Shown piece after piece: positions 42,945 to 51,270 of a DNA stretch of 51,270 bases. Location: positions 1 to 51,270 of the forward strand of contig CAVRZY010000169.1 of NCBI GenBank assembly GCA_963725415.1. Reading direction: 5' to 3'. A model generated the notes under the pieces. That model did no database searches. It saw only the letters and a list, made by a program, of their open reading frames with translations, and had not been told where the DNA came from. The translations under genes and the position numbers were made by a program. Source of the stretch: CAVRZY01 sp963725415 (GTDB lineage Bacteria; Acidobacteriota; Terriglobia; Bryobacterales; Bryobacteraceae). The first letter of the stretch is position 1; the number at the start of each line of letters is the position of its first letter.

Positions 42945-44249
42945 ATGAGAACGCTCTCACGAAGATCGTTGTTAGGCTGGGCTGCCGCGGCGCCCGCCCT
43001 AGCCCAGAAGCGCGCCCGCCCCGCGCCCACCGGACCCCGTGTCCACCCGCTGGAAGGCGTCGCACGCGAGAACATCAAGATCACCGACGTCAAGGTGACT
43101 CTGGCGTCCTGTGAACTCAAAGAGAAATCCTGGATGACTGCCCGGCAGCTTGTCTGGAAGTCCGACGCGGTCTTAGTCGAGGTGTTCACCGATAAAGGCA
43201 TCATCGGCATCGGCGAGTCCAGCCCCTACGGCGGGCCGGAGCTGATCAAGAAGTTCATCGAGGAGAACATCCGGCCCAGCCTGATCGGCAAGAACCCCTT
43301 CGATGTCGAGCACCTCACCGGCCCCTGGTTTCGATCGCAACGCGGAGGCCAGGTTTCCTGGGCCGGAGTGGATGCGGCGTGCTGGGACATCATCGGCAAA
43401 GCCAAGGACAAGCCCGTCTTCGAACTCCTCGCTACCGACGTCAGACCCAACCCGCATATCCGCATGTATGCCAGCGGCGGCGTCGAGTACGCCTGGTACA
43501 AGCGCCCCGAGGACCTCATCGACGAAGCCGTGCGCCACAAAGAAAACGGCTACACCGCCTTCAAGTTCCGCATCGGCACCGAGTGGAAATCGAGCGGCAT
43601 CACGGTGAAGAAGTACATCCCCTACCTGTACAAGCTGCGGCAAGCCGTCGGGCCAGACTTCGACCTGATGCAGGAAATCAACATGCGGTTGAGTCTGGAG
43701 GAGGTCCTGGAGCTCCGCCCGGTGCTGGAGGAACTGAAGTTCTTATGGCTGGAAGAGCCGATCAACCAGCGCGCCGAAGGCGCCATCGACGGGTACATCA
43801 AGATCAACCGGGCGCTGGCCACCGTGAAGGTTTCCGGCGGCGAGCAACTCACCACCCGAACCGAATTCAAAGAGTGGATCGACCGGGACGCCTACGACAT
43901 CGTGCAACCGGACTCGAACTCGACCGGGGTGACCGAAGCCTGGCACATCGCCAGAATTGCAGCCCTGAAGGGCAAGCTGTGCTGCCCCCACAACTGGCAC
44001 GGCGGCCTGACCACCATGGCTAACGCGGCCCTGGTGGCCGCCATCCCCAACTGCCTCATGCTGGAGTTGAACCAGACTTTCAACCCGCTCAAGGAAGAAG
44101 TCTTCAAGGAACCGCTGGTTGTGAAGAAGGGCTACATCGACCTGCTCCGCAAGCCCGGCTTCGGAGTCGAGGTCATCCCCAACCTGGCGCAGAAGTTCCC
44201 CTACCTGCCGGGGGCGTACTGGAAGCCGAACCCCGATTTGCCGGCGTAA
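42945..44249 (+). CDS. Exported enolase-superfamily (mandelate-racemase-type) protein 1
   Basis: A 434-residue enolase-superfamily enzyme with an N-terminal Tat-type signal (LSRRSLLGWAAAAPALAQ). The N-terminal capping domain begins ITDVKVTLASCELKEKSW. In the barrel, KFRIG supplies the K-x-R pair on strand 2, metal ligands are expected at E in MQEINMRLS, E in FLWLEEPI and E in VSGGEQL, and His in CCPHNWHGG is the probable acid/base. These enzymes abstract a proton next to a carboxylate, for sugar acids in most cases. It is divergent from the unknown gene by nine bases. An exported member is unusual. Confidence 0.85.
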   Translation: MRTLSRRSLLGWAAAAPALAQKRARPAPTGPRVHPLEGVARENIKITDVKVTLASCELKEKSWMTARQLVWKSDAVLVEVFTDKGIIGIGESSPYGGPELIKKFIEENIRPSLIGKNPFDVEHLTGPWFRSQRGGQVSWAGVDAACWDIIGKAKDKPVFELLATDVRPNPHIRMYASGGVEYAWYKRPEDLIDEAVRHKENGYTAFKFRIGTEWKSSGITVKKYIPYLYKLRQAVGPDFDLMQEINMRLSLEEVLELRPVLEELKFLWLEEPINQRAEGAIDGYIKINRALATVKVSGGEQLTTRTEFKEWIDRDAYDIVQPDSNSTGVTEAWHIARIAALKGKLCCPHNWHGGLTTMANAALVAAIPNCLMLELNQTFNPLKEEVFKEPLVVKKGYIDLLRKPGFGVEVIPNLAQKFPYLPGAYWKPNPDLPA

Positions 44250-44351
44250 GGGCCGCTCAGGGACTTATACCATCGGTGCAAGGTCTCGCTCCACAGTGTG
44301 GCCCCCCACTACTATAATTGTGTACTTCCGGTCAATCGAAGGAGGGTTGGA

Positions 44352-45608
44352 ATGAAGCCATGGCATCGTAGATCCTTTGTGCGCACTGCCGGCGGCGCCC
44401 TGACCGGCGCGCTGAGCCTGCGGGGGCTGTCGGCGGCCGTCCAAACTGCCAGCTCTCCGTACCGGCGCCCCAAGCTGAAGATCACCGATGTGCGCACGGC
44501 GCAGATTCGGGCGCACGGCCTGCAACTCCACGTCCGCATTTACACGGACCAGGGGTTGGTGGGCCATGGCGAAGCCACCGATGCAGTGGCCGGCGGCGCT
44601 CCTCTGGTGGCCGGCTTCCGCCGCATGCTCATCGGCCAGGACCCACTCAACGTCGAGCTGCTGTTCGAGCGCATCCGCACCGCCGGGATTTTCGCCGGGG
44701 CCCAGGCCGGCCAGTACGTAGCTGCGCTCTCCGGCGTCGAGATCGCGCTCTGGGACCTGGCGGGCAAGGCGCTGGGCCTGCCCGTTTACCAACTGCTGGG
44801 CGGCAAGGTGCGCGAGCGCATCCGCCTGTACTGCGACTCGCAGACCAACAACCCCGATGATCCCCGCGCCAAAGAGAAAATCCGTCAGCTCACCGACCTC
44901 GGATTTACGGCCGTCAAGATCGATGTGGATGACTACAACGACCCCATGCGCTGGGATAAGGTCAACTGGACCGCCAGCAACGCCGAGATCGACAACATCA
45001 TCAAGAAAGTCCGGTTCATGCGGGAGTCGCTGGACCAGAGGGTGGACCTGGCCGTAGACATGCACGGCCGCTACGATATGACCACCGCCAAGCGCGTGGC
45101 CATCGAACTGGAGCCCTTCCGCCTGCTGTGGCTCGAAGAGCCGGTCCCGGCCGAGAACATCGACGCCATGCGCGATGTGCGCCAGTCCACCAAGACGCCT
45201 ATCTGCTGCGGCGAGAATCTGTTCCTGCGCCACGGCTTCCGCGAAGTGCTGGAGAAGCGCGCCGCTGACATCCTCATGCCCGACATCCAGAAGTGCGGCG
45301 GGCTACTGGAGGGCCGCAAGATCGCCGACATGGCCCACACGTACTATGTTCCGGTGGCCCCGCACTGCGTGGTCTCGCCTGTCGGTACCATGGGATCGGT
45401 TCACGTCTGCGCAGCCATCCCGAATTTCCTGGTGCTGGAGTGGCACTGGCTGCCGCGCCTGGAGCTGTGGCGCAATTTCGTCAAGGAAGGCGAAATCATT
45501 CAGAAAGGCTGGATCACTGTCCCTGACCGCCCGGGCCTGGGCGTCGAGATGAACGACGAAGCGGCACGCAAGGCCCAGGCGCCGGACACGCCCTGGTTCG
45601 CAGCTTGA
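44352..45608 (+). CDS. Exported enolase-superfamily protein 2
   Basis: A 418-residue paralogue of the previous gene. ATG 44,352 follows AAGGAGGG, and residues 1-30 (KPWHRRSFVRTAGGALTGAL) are a Tat signal. The catalytic places are K-x-D in VKIDVDDYND, D and His in AVDMHGRYD, E in LLWLEEPVPAE, E in CCGENLF and His in VAPHCVVSPVG. The ends of the barrel, GSVHVCAAIPNFLVLEW, are typical of mandelate racemase-like enzymes. It differs from the first copy in the strand-2 pair (K-x-D instead of K-x-R), so it probably uses another acid sugar. Both are likely periplasmic sugar-acid dehydratases. Confidence 0.85.
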   Translation: MKPWHRRSFVRTAGGALTGALSLRGLSAAVQTASSPYRRPKLKITDVRTAQIRAHGLQLHVRIYTDQGLVGHGEATDAVAGGAPLVAGFRRMLIGQDPLNVELLFERIRTAGIFAGAQAGQYVAALSGVEIALWDLAGKALGLPVYQLLGGKVRERIRLYCDSQTNNPDDPRAKEKIRQLTDLGFTAVKIDVDDYNDPMRWDKVNWTASNAEIDNIIKKVRFMRESLDQRVDLAVDMHGRYDMTTAKRVAIELEPFRLLWLEEPVPAENIDAMRDVRQSTKTPICCGENLFLRHGFREVLEKRAADILMPDIQKCGGLLEGRKIADMAHTYYVPVAPHCVVSPVGTMGSVHVCAAIPNFLVLEWHWLPRLELWRNFVKEGEIIQKGWITVPDRPGLGVEMNDEAARKAQAPDTPWFAA

Positions 45609-45655
45609 AGCAGTGATCTCAAAACGAACGTCAAGCTCAATGCCGCTCTACTTCA

Positions 45656-46678
45656 TCACGCCGCCTTAATCTCTGTCCACAACCGGTCCCGGAGCCGCTG
45701 GGCGTCGGCCGGCATGGCCTGGAACCACTCGCCGCGCGCCAGCACTTTGGGCGGCGGGTAGAGCGTGGCATTGCTGCGCAAGGCCTCCGGCAGAAGCAGC
45801 CGGGCGCCGGCGTTGGCTGTGGCTGTCTTGGTGGCCTTCACAACGCTCGCCGCCACCGCCGGCCGCAACAGGTAGTCGATGAAGCGGTGCGCCAGCTCCT
45901 GGCGGCGGCTCTCCCGCAGCACCACGGCGTTGTCCGCATAAAGCGCGAAACCTTCGGCGGGATAGACAAAGGCCAGTTCCCGCGACGCATCCATAGCCTG
46001 CTGCGCCGTGGTGGCCCAAAGCTGCGCCACCAGCACATCGCCCGCCACGAGCTGATCGCGCACCTCCGCGTTCAGGTAAGCGCGCAGGAGCCGCTTCTGC
46101 GCAATGGCTTCGCGTTGCGCTCGCCGCAGCTCACCGGGATCCGTCGAGTTCAGAGAGTAGCCCAGTTTCTTGAGGCAGGCGCCCAGCACCTCGGCTGGGT
46201 CGTCCAGCATGGTCAGCCGGCCCTTCAGGCGCTCGTCCCACAAGTCCGCCCAGGCGGCAGGCGGCGGCGAGAGCTTTCCGTTATAGACGATGCCGCTAGC
46301 GCCCCACATGTAGGGGATGCACCAGCGAAGCTGCGGGTCCCAGGAAGGCGACTGGAAGGTCCGCTCGAGTTGTACGAGGTTGCCGAGCCATTCGTGTCGC
46401 AACGGCGCCAGCAGGCTCTGCTCCCGCATGGGACGGACGAAGTAGTTGCTGGGGAAGACCACGTCCCAGCCCGAGTTGCCGCTCATCACCCTGGCCAGCA
46501 TCTCCTCGTTGCTTTCGTAGATGCTGTACCGCACCCGCACGCCGTACTCGGCCTCGAAGTTCGGAATCGTCTCCGGCGCGACGTAATTCGACCAGTTGAA
46601 GACGTTCAGCCGCGGGCGGCGATCGCGCGCGCAGCCCGCCAGGCAGCCGGCAGCGAGCAGGAAGGAGCGGCGCTTCAC
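45656..46678 (-). CDS. PotD-like polyamine-type solute-binding lipoprotein
   Basis: A 340-residue ABC-transporter binding protein. It starts at a GTG (46,678) with GAGGAA just before and has a lipoprotein signal (RRSFLLAAGCLAGC). Family text: LNVFNWSNYVAPETIPNFEA, GNSGWDVVFPSNYFVRPMRE, VPYMWGASGIVYNGK-like IPYMWGASGIVYNG, then GDVLVAQLWATTAQQAM and ADNAVVLRESRRQELAHRF. It resembles PotD/PotF for spermidine or putrescine. The permease and ATPase genes are expected upstream but are replaced by unrelated DNA from about 46,690. The gene is otherwise intact. Confidence 0.87.
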   Translation of the reverse strand: MKRRSFLLAAGCLAGCARDRRPRLNVFNWSNYVAPETIPNFEAEYGVRVRYSIYESNEEMLARVMSGNSGWDVVFPSNYFVRPMREQSLLAPLRHEWLGNLVQLERTFQSPSWDPQLRWCIPYMWGASGIVYNGKLSPPPAAWADLWDERLKGRLTMLDDPAEVLGACLKKLGYSLNSTDPGELRRAQREAIAQKRLLRAYLNAEVRDQLVAGDVLVAQLWATTAQQAMDASRELAFVYPAEGFALYADNAVVLRESRRQELAHRFIDYLLRPAVAASVVKATKTATANAGARLLLPEALRSNATLYPPPKVLARGEWFQAMPADAQRLRDRLWTEIKAA

Positions 46679-46705
46679 GTCTTCCTCAGCTTCTCCGACG
46701 CCAGA

Positions 46706-47009
46706 GAATTGTTCCGCTATTCGGCGCTGACCTTCAACAGCCACCGCATCCATTATGACGCAGCCCTATGCGACAGCGGTCGAGGGCTATCCGGGGCTGG
46801 TGGTGCATGGGCCGTTGCAGGCGACGCTGCTGCTCAACCTGGCGGCGACCTTGCTGGGGCGGGCGCCGCAGACGTTCCGTTATCGTGCCACCGCGCCGCT
46901 GATCGCCGGCGAAGGGCTGCACGCCATTGCGCGGGTGGAGGGCGACGGGGTGGTGGCGTCCGTTCATGCCGCCGATGGCACCGAGACGCTGCGCGCCACG
47001 GCCGCATGA
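46706..47009 (+). pseudogene. Acyl dehydratase (MaoC/HTD2-like), C-terminal part, frameshifted
   Basis: LFRYSALTFNSHRIHYD at 46,706-46,757 and, in another frame, PYATAVEGYPGLVVHGPLQA are the hot-dog-fold text of mesaconyl-C4-CoA hydratase/itaconyl-CoA hydratase-type acyl dehydratases. One extra base near 46,757 separates them. The N-terminal half is missing, because the acidobacterial piece ends there. The gene ends at a TGA overlapping the ATG of the next (ATGA). Very GC-rich, sphingomonad-like. Confidence 0.78.
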
Positions 47010-48158
47010 GCGGGGATTACGAAGCGATTGTCGTGGGGCTCGGCATCGCCGGGGCGTCGGCGCTGCATGCGCTGGCGCGGCGCGGGGTGACCGCTATCGG
47101 GCTGGAGGCGCGGGCGCGCGGGGCACGGCTTAAGGCTCATCGCACGGGCGCTCACGGATCACGCGGACGGCGGTGGGGGAGGGGGCGGCTTATGTGCCGC
47201 TGGTGCAGCGGTCGGAGGCGATCTGGGCGGCGCTGGCGGCGAAGGGGCATGACCTGCGGCGGGATACCGGGGTGCTGTATATGCAGGAGCCCGGCGCCGG
47301 GGCGCGGATGCATGGTTCGGACGATTTCCTGTCGCTGACGGCGCGGGTGGGGGCTGTGGCCGGGGTGGCGCTGGAGCGCTTCGACGCAGCGGCGATCAGG
47401 GCGCGCTGGCCGATGTTTCTGGTGCCGGAGGGGGCGACCGGGCTGTTCGAGCCGGGGGCCGGGCGTGCTGCGGCCGGAAGCGTGCGTGGCGGCGCTTGCT
47501 GGCCGAAGCGGCGGCGATGGGGGCGGTGGTGCAGCACGAAACGCCGGTGCTGGCGGTGGCGCGCGAGGGCGGCAAGGTGGTGGTGGAGACGGCGGCGGGG
47601 CGGTATCGCGCGGACAGGGTGATCATGGCGACGGGGGCGTGGACGCCGGCCTGGGTCGGCGGGCGTTTCGCCGACGCACATGCAGGTGCTGGCGCAGGTG
47701 CAATATTGGTTTCGCGCCGGGCCGGAATGGCAGGCGGCGCCGGCCTATATCTGGTTCCATGGCGCGGCGCGGAGGACAGTTTCTATGGCTTTCCGATGCT
47801 GGAGCCGGGGGTGGTGAAGGTGGCGACCGAGCAATATGGCGTCACCTGCGACCCGGACAGCGTCGACCGGCAGGTGGCGGCGGGGGCGGCCGAGGCGATG
47901 TTCCGCCGCCATGTCGCGGGGCGGTTGGCCGGCGTGACGGCGGATTGCGTCGAGGCGATGACCTGCCTTTACACCCACAATGCCGATCCGGCGGCGCCGG
48001 GGCGGTTCCGCGTCGGGCCGCATCCGTCGGTTGACGGCGTGACGGTGATTTCGGCCTGTTCGGGGCATGGTTTCAAACATGCGGCCGGATTGGGCGAGGC
48101 GGTGGTCGGCGATCTGTTCGGCGAAGCGCAATTCTGTGATCTGGGGGGCTTTGCCTGA
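47006..48158 (+). CDS. Sarcosine/N-methyltryptophan oxidase-like FAD enzyme, frameshifted
   Basis: An FAD-dependent amine oxidase (SoxA/SolA type). The FAD-binding opening is EAIVVGLGIAGASALHALAR, followed after a damaged stretch by VGEGAAYVPLVQRSEAIW, GVLYMQEPGAG, VIMATGAWTPAWVGG, EDSFYGFPMLEPGVVKVATE and SACSGHGFKHAAGLGEAVVG. Frame changes are needed near 47,110-47,165 and near 47,460-47,500, plus possibly another near 47,670. It starts inside the preceding stop and ends overlapping the next ATG (TGATG). It would convert an N-methyl amino acid to formaldehyde, H2O2 and the amine. All three neighbours are in the same direction and tightly packed, typical of an alpha-proteobacterial gene row. 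Confidence 0.75.
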
Positions 48159-49417
48159 TGCTGCGCCTGTTGTTCGCCCTGTGCCTGGCCGTGCCCGCGG
48201 CGGCGGCGCCGCTGGCCGATATTGCGGCGGGCAAACCGCGGCCTCGCCCGAAATGGCCGGGCTGGTGGTGGTGGTCGCCGACCGGAAGGGCGTGGTGATT
48301 CAAGCGAGGCGTTCGGCCGCGCCGAGATGGTGCCGCTGCGGCCGCTGACGCCCGAGACGCCAATGCGGGTGGCCTCGATTTCAAAGCTGGTCGTGGCGAT
48401 CGGGGTGATGCGGCTGGTCGAGGAAGGGCGGCTCGATCTCGATGCCGATGTGTCGAAGTATCTGGGCTGGAAGCTTGCGCAATCCGGCGCATCCGGACAG
48501 TGCCGGTGACGCTGCGGCAGTTGCTGTCGCACACCTCGTAGCATCGAGGACGGGCCGGGCTATCGCTTTCCGCTGGGCGAAGGCCTGCAGCAGGGGATGA
48601 CGCCGAGCAGCATTGGGCCAGGGCGGCGCCGGGGGGCGCTTTTCCTATGCCAATCTCAATTATGGCATCATCGCTTCGGTGATGGAGGTGGTGACGGGGG
48701 AGCGTTTTGACCTGCTGATGACTCGGCTGGTGCTGGCGCCGCTGAAGCTGGACGCGGCTATAACTGGAGCGGGGCGAGCGACCGCGCCGTTGCCGATGCG
48801 GCGGTGCTGTACCGGAAGGGCAAGGACGAGACGGCGTGGGACCCGGCGGGGCCATGGGTGCCGCAGGTCGATGACATGAAGGGCGTGCGGCCGGCGTGTC
48901 CGGTGGCGGCCGGGCTGGGGGAGTGCGACCTTGCGCAGCTATCGCCCGGGGCGCAACGGCACATTGTTCAGCCCGCAGGGGGGCCTCAGGATTTCGGCGC
49001 TGGGGCTGGCGACGATTGGCCGGCTGCTGCTCAACCAGGGGGCAGTTGATGGCGTGCGGCTGCTGTCGCCGGCGTCGGTGGCGGTGCTGATGACGCCGGT
49101 GTGGCAGGCCGGGCAGGGCGAGACGGGCGAGAATTATAACGGCGCGATGCTGTGTTACGGCCCGGGGCTGCAGTGCCTGTCGGGCAAACCGGGGGCGACC
49201 GACCAGCCGGTGCCGGGCGCAGAGATGGTGGGGGCATCTGGGCGAGGCCTATGGCTTGCTGGGCGGGCTGTGGGTCGATCCGGCGGGCGGGCGGGTGATC
49301 GTCTATCTGATCACCGGCACGGCCGATGATCCGATGAAATCGCCGCGCAGCACCGGCTTCACCGGGCCGGAGGAAGCGGTGTTGCAGGCGCTTTCAGCAG
49401 TGAAGGTCCGGCGCTAA
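48158..49417 (+). CDS. Serine beta-lactamase-like hydrolase, multiply frameshifted
   Basis: A penicillin-binding/class C beta-lactamase-fold hydrolase. After a signal (MLRLLFALCLAVPAAAAP) come SISK with catalytic Ser and Lys (ASISKLVVAIGVMRLVEEGR), LRQLLSHTS, the YAN motif FSYANLNYGIIASVMEVVTG, and near the end LGGLWVDPAGGRVIVYLITG. At least six frame changes are needed (near 48,230, 48,300, 48,480, 48,540-48,610, 48,760, 48,910 and 49,230), so no single long frame exists. The stop is TAA at 49,415-49,417. The density of breaks shows poor consensus quality in this piece. It may be an esterase; true beta-lactam activity is not implied. Confidence 0.7.
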
Positions 49418-49450
49418 AGGCACAGGCGAACGATCCGAAGGGGAGAGACG

Positions 49451-49841
49451 ATGCTCGGCTATACCATGTACGGCACCAACGACCTGCCACAAGGCCGAGG
49501 CCTTTTACGATGCGGTGTTCAAATCGGTCGGCATCGGCCGGTTGATGGAGTTCCCGACGGGCGCGATTGCCTATGGCGTCGGCTTCGACAAGCCGATGTT
49601 CGCCATCGGCGCGCCCTATGACGGCAAGCCGGCCAGCGCCGGCAATGGCGCGATGATGGCGCTGGCGCTCGATACCCGCGCCAAGGTCGATGCGGTGCAT
49701 GCGGCGGCGATTGCCGCCGGCGGTGCCGATGAAGGCGCGCCGGGCGTGCGCGGCGAGGAAGGCCCGCAGGCGTTTTATGGCGCCTATTTCCGCGACCTTG
49801 ATGGCAACAAGTTCTGCGCCTTCCGGGTGGGGCCAGCCTGA
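49451..49841 (+). CDS. VOC (glyoxalase-like) family protein, one frameshift
   Basis: A VOC-fold protein of about 130 residues: MLGYTMYGTNDL, then in the next frame KAEAFYDAVFKSVGIGRLME, VGFDKPMFAIGAPYDGKPAS and YGAYFRDLDGNKFCAFRVG. One base too many at about 49,488 (ctgccacaagg) splits it. GGGAGA precedes the ATG. It is a probable small metal-binding lyase or binding protein; substrate unknown. Confidence 0.75.
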
Positions 49842-50454
49842 CACCGTTCGACCTTGTCACCGCCGACGTCCGGGCGCGCAATCGCGACCGCTATCTGAGC
49901 GTGCTTTACGCGCCGGCGCCCGTGCGGCCGGCGTGGATGGCGCTGCATGGGCTCGACATGGAGCTGGAAAGCGTTGTCGCCGGCACCACCGAGCCGATGA
50001 TCGGCGAGATCCGGCTGGCCTGGTGGCGGGAGGCGCTGCAGGGGCTGGATGCCGGGCGGGTGCCGGCGCAGCCGTTGTTGCAGTTGATCGCCGCCGAGGT
50101 GTTGCCCAGCGGCGTGACAGGCGCGGCGCTGGCGGGGCTGGAAGACCGTTGGGCCGGGTTGATCGGCGCCGAGGACGTGCCCGAGGCGCATTTTACCGGC
50201 GGCGGTGACCTGTTCGCCTGGCTTGGCAGGCTGGCGGGCGGGGACGAGACACAGGCGCGGGCGCTGGGGACGGCCTGGGCGGCGGGGGAGGCGCCGCCGC
50301 GGGGCGGGTGGCGCCGCCGCTGCGGCCGTTGCTGGGGCTGGGCAAACTTGCGGCGGGCGATGCGGCGCGGGCGCGGGCCGGGGCGCCGCCGGAGGCGCGG
50401 GGCAGCCTGTCCCGGCAGCTCACACTGCTGCGATGCGTTGCCTTTGGCCGCTAG
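49838..50454 (+). CDS. Squalene/phytoene synthase-family protein, frameshifted
   Basis: The text LTPFDLVTADVRARNRDRYL, SVLYAPAPVRPAWMALHGLD, EPMIGEIRLAWWREALQGLD and DRWAGLIGAEDVPEAHFTGG matches the shorter phytoene/squalene synthase relatives of alpha-proteobacteria (also called COG1562-type), which lack the full prenyl-transferase size. A frame change near 50,305 leads to LRPLLGLGKLAAGDAARARA and the stop TAG at 50,452-50,454. The start is unclear: CTG or an unusual codon in the region of the VOC stop. It might not be catalytic; the aspartate-rich motif is weak. Confidence 0.65.
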
Positions 50455-50502
50455 GCGCGGCATCGTGGGTGCGGGGTCGTCACATCGCTGGAAGGCAAGA
50501 AC

Positions 50503-50771
50503 ATGCGGCGGTTCCTCGCGCTGAGCATAGCGCTGGTGGCGTTGTTGGGGGCGGGGTTCGTGTGGACCCGCGACCGGCCCGGTGGCCGAAGCCAGTGCGC
50601 CGCCGCCGCCGCCCCTGGCTGCCGAATTCGAGGAGGACGATGCCGCTGGTGGCGCCGGCCAGCAGCGTGACGCCTGCCGACCGCGAGGCGCGGCGCTTTG
50701 GGCGTTATGACAAGGACCGCGACGCGAAAATCAGCCGCGACGAATATCTTGCCGCCCGGATCAAATCTTAG
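50503..50771 (+). pseudogene. EF-hand protein, truncated at the last join
   Basis: A short exported or anchored protein starts at ATG 50,503 (MRRFLALSIALVALLGAGFV), has a proline/alanine-rich stretch, and then, after one or two frame changes near 50,580 and 50,635, an EF-hand: DKDRDAKISRDE with Asp at 1, 3, 5, a hydrophobic residue at 8 and Glu at 12. In relatives a second EF-hand follows; here the text ends at a TAG (50,769-50,771) where the AT-rich piece begins. The stop is therefore probably an accident of the join. Confidence 0.65.
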
Positions 50772-51270
50772 TACTTATACCCAATATACAAACTTTAGAG
50801 TAAATGCTAACCAAACATTAAATTTGTTAGTTAATACTGACTTAGTTACACAAGTGGTAGTTAATGGTGTTAGATTAGATACTGGTGCAATTGTTAATTA
50901 TACATTTAATGTGTTTACTGCTGCTTTAGAGATTCAGGAATTATATGCCTTGGAAATCAATGCAGTTATAGTTACTGGTAATGTTAGTAATACTAAACTT
51001 ATGTTATGGCTTGGCGATTCCAATAAGGTCTGGACTAGAAATGAAAATGACTTAGTGCATTGGTTAGATAAATTATCTCCATCTGCTATTTCATTAATAG
51101 GTGATGGTCGTCATATATATGAAACTCAAGGTTTCACAGATATGTTTGTACGTACTCCTGCTACGTATGCGATTTTAAATCCTACACCATTAGCTTCTGA
51201 TACATTATTAAATAGTGGGCGAGATTTTATTGATTTAAAGGTTGAGTTTCATGGCGAAAGTTATCCTGCC
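50770..51270 (+). CDS. AT-rich partial open frame, unknown (virus-like)
   Basis: From about 50,770 to the window end one frame stays open for 167 codons in DNA of about one-third G+C. It reads STYTQYTNFRVNANQTLNLL, VVVNGVRLDTGAIVNYTFNV, LEINAVIVTGNVSNTKLMLW, LGDSNKVWTRNENDLVHWLD, LSPSAISLIGDGRHIYETQG and ILNPTPLASDTLLNSGRDFI. The first codons lie at the join and the protein runs off the end, so neither end is known. The rich Asn/Thr/Val content with strand-like periodicity suggests a beta-structured capsid, tail or surface protein of a phage or other low-GC host, but I recognise no family. Confidence 0.5.

Noticed and set aside
1..51270. CRISPR arrays, rRNA, tRNA, integrase or transposase genes
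   Set aside because: I looked for evenly spaced repeats and for typical RNA or recombinase text and found none.

Overview
The window looks like a metagenomic contig made of four stretches with different composition, joined without any mobile-element boundary. Positions about 487-46,690 (roughly 60-65% G+C) are the main piece. It reads as an acidobacterium, probably Bryobacterales/Solibacter-like: a very large Oar-type TonB receptor with a carboxypeptidase-regulatory N-terminus, several Tat-exported sugar-metabolism enzymes, a sulfatase, DUF362 and enolase-superfamily genes, and intergenic spaces filled with palindromic short-word repeats. Positions 1 to about 495 carry an unrelated fragment of a family-5 solute-binding protein. 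Positions about 46,700-50,770 are very GC-rich and sphingomonad-like. Positions 50,770-51,270 are AT-rich with one open frame that resembles nothing I can name, possibly viral. The organism calls come from gene content and are inference; nothing was searched.

Layout of the acidobacterial part. 0.5-10.3 kb: a kinase N-terminal stub, a secreted protein, a Cys-rich small gene with an in-frame TGA, a sulfatase, the TonB/Oar receptor and a 983-residue secreted protein, all on the minus strand and suggestive of polymer use. 10.3-16.3 kb: a 33-bp perfect palindrome, then on the plus strand two tandem Tat-type Gfo/Idh/MocA oxidoreductases, a GHMP sugar kinase and the alpha and beta E1 subunits of a 2-oxoacid dehydrogenase. 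16.3-27 kb: PilZ, RraA-like, a deformylase-like protein, a second GHMP kinase, a CPBP protease, a BamE-like protein, GAPDH, NAD-isocitrate dehydrogenase, PurH, a secreted protein and a phosphoesterase. 27.3-33 kb: a complete TolC-adaptor-RND efflux operon followed by a DUF2283 gene.

33.2-35.3 kb is the most interesting part. An ABC-type ATPase gene overlaps a TOPRIM-like gene, and the pair lies between two decayed copies of the 3' end of an RND pump gene, about 92-95% identical by eye to the intact pump just upstream. The architecture (ATPase plus TOPRIM-like partner, coupled translation, apparent insertion) matches known anti-phage designs such as PARIS and OLD/Gabija relatives, without my being able to assign it to one. 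35.3-46.7 kb holds an outer-membrane protein, the cdaA-cdaR-glmM cyclic-di-AMP/cell-wall operon, a DegT aminotransferase, DUF362, an unknown protein, two exported enolase-superfamily enzymes and a PotD-like lipoprotein.

Many otherwise well-conserved genes (PurH, both Gfo/Idh/MocA genes, the CPBP protease, and most genes of the sphingomonad piece) are split by single-base frameshifts. So many breaks in housekeeping genes from unrelated DNA pieces point to sequencing or consensus indels more than to real pseudogenes. I saw no rRNA, tRNA, CRISPR array, integrase or transposase gene.
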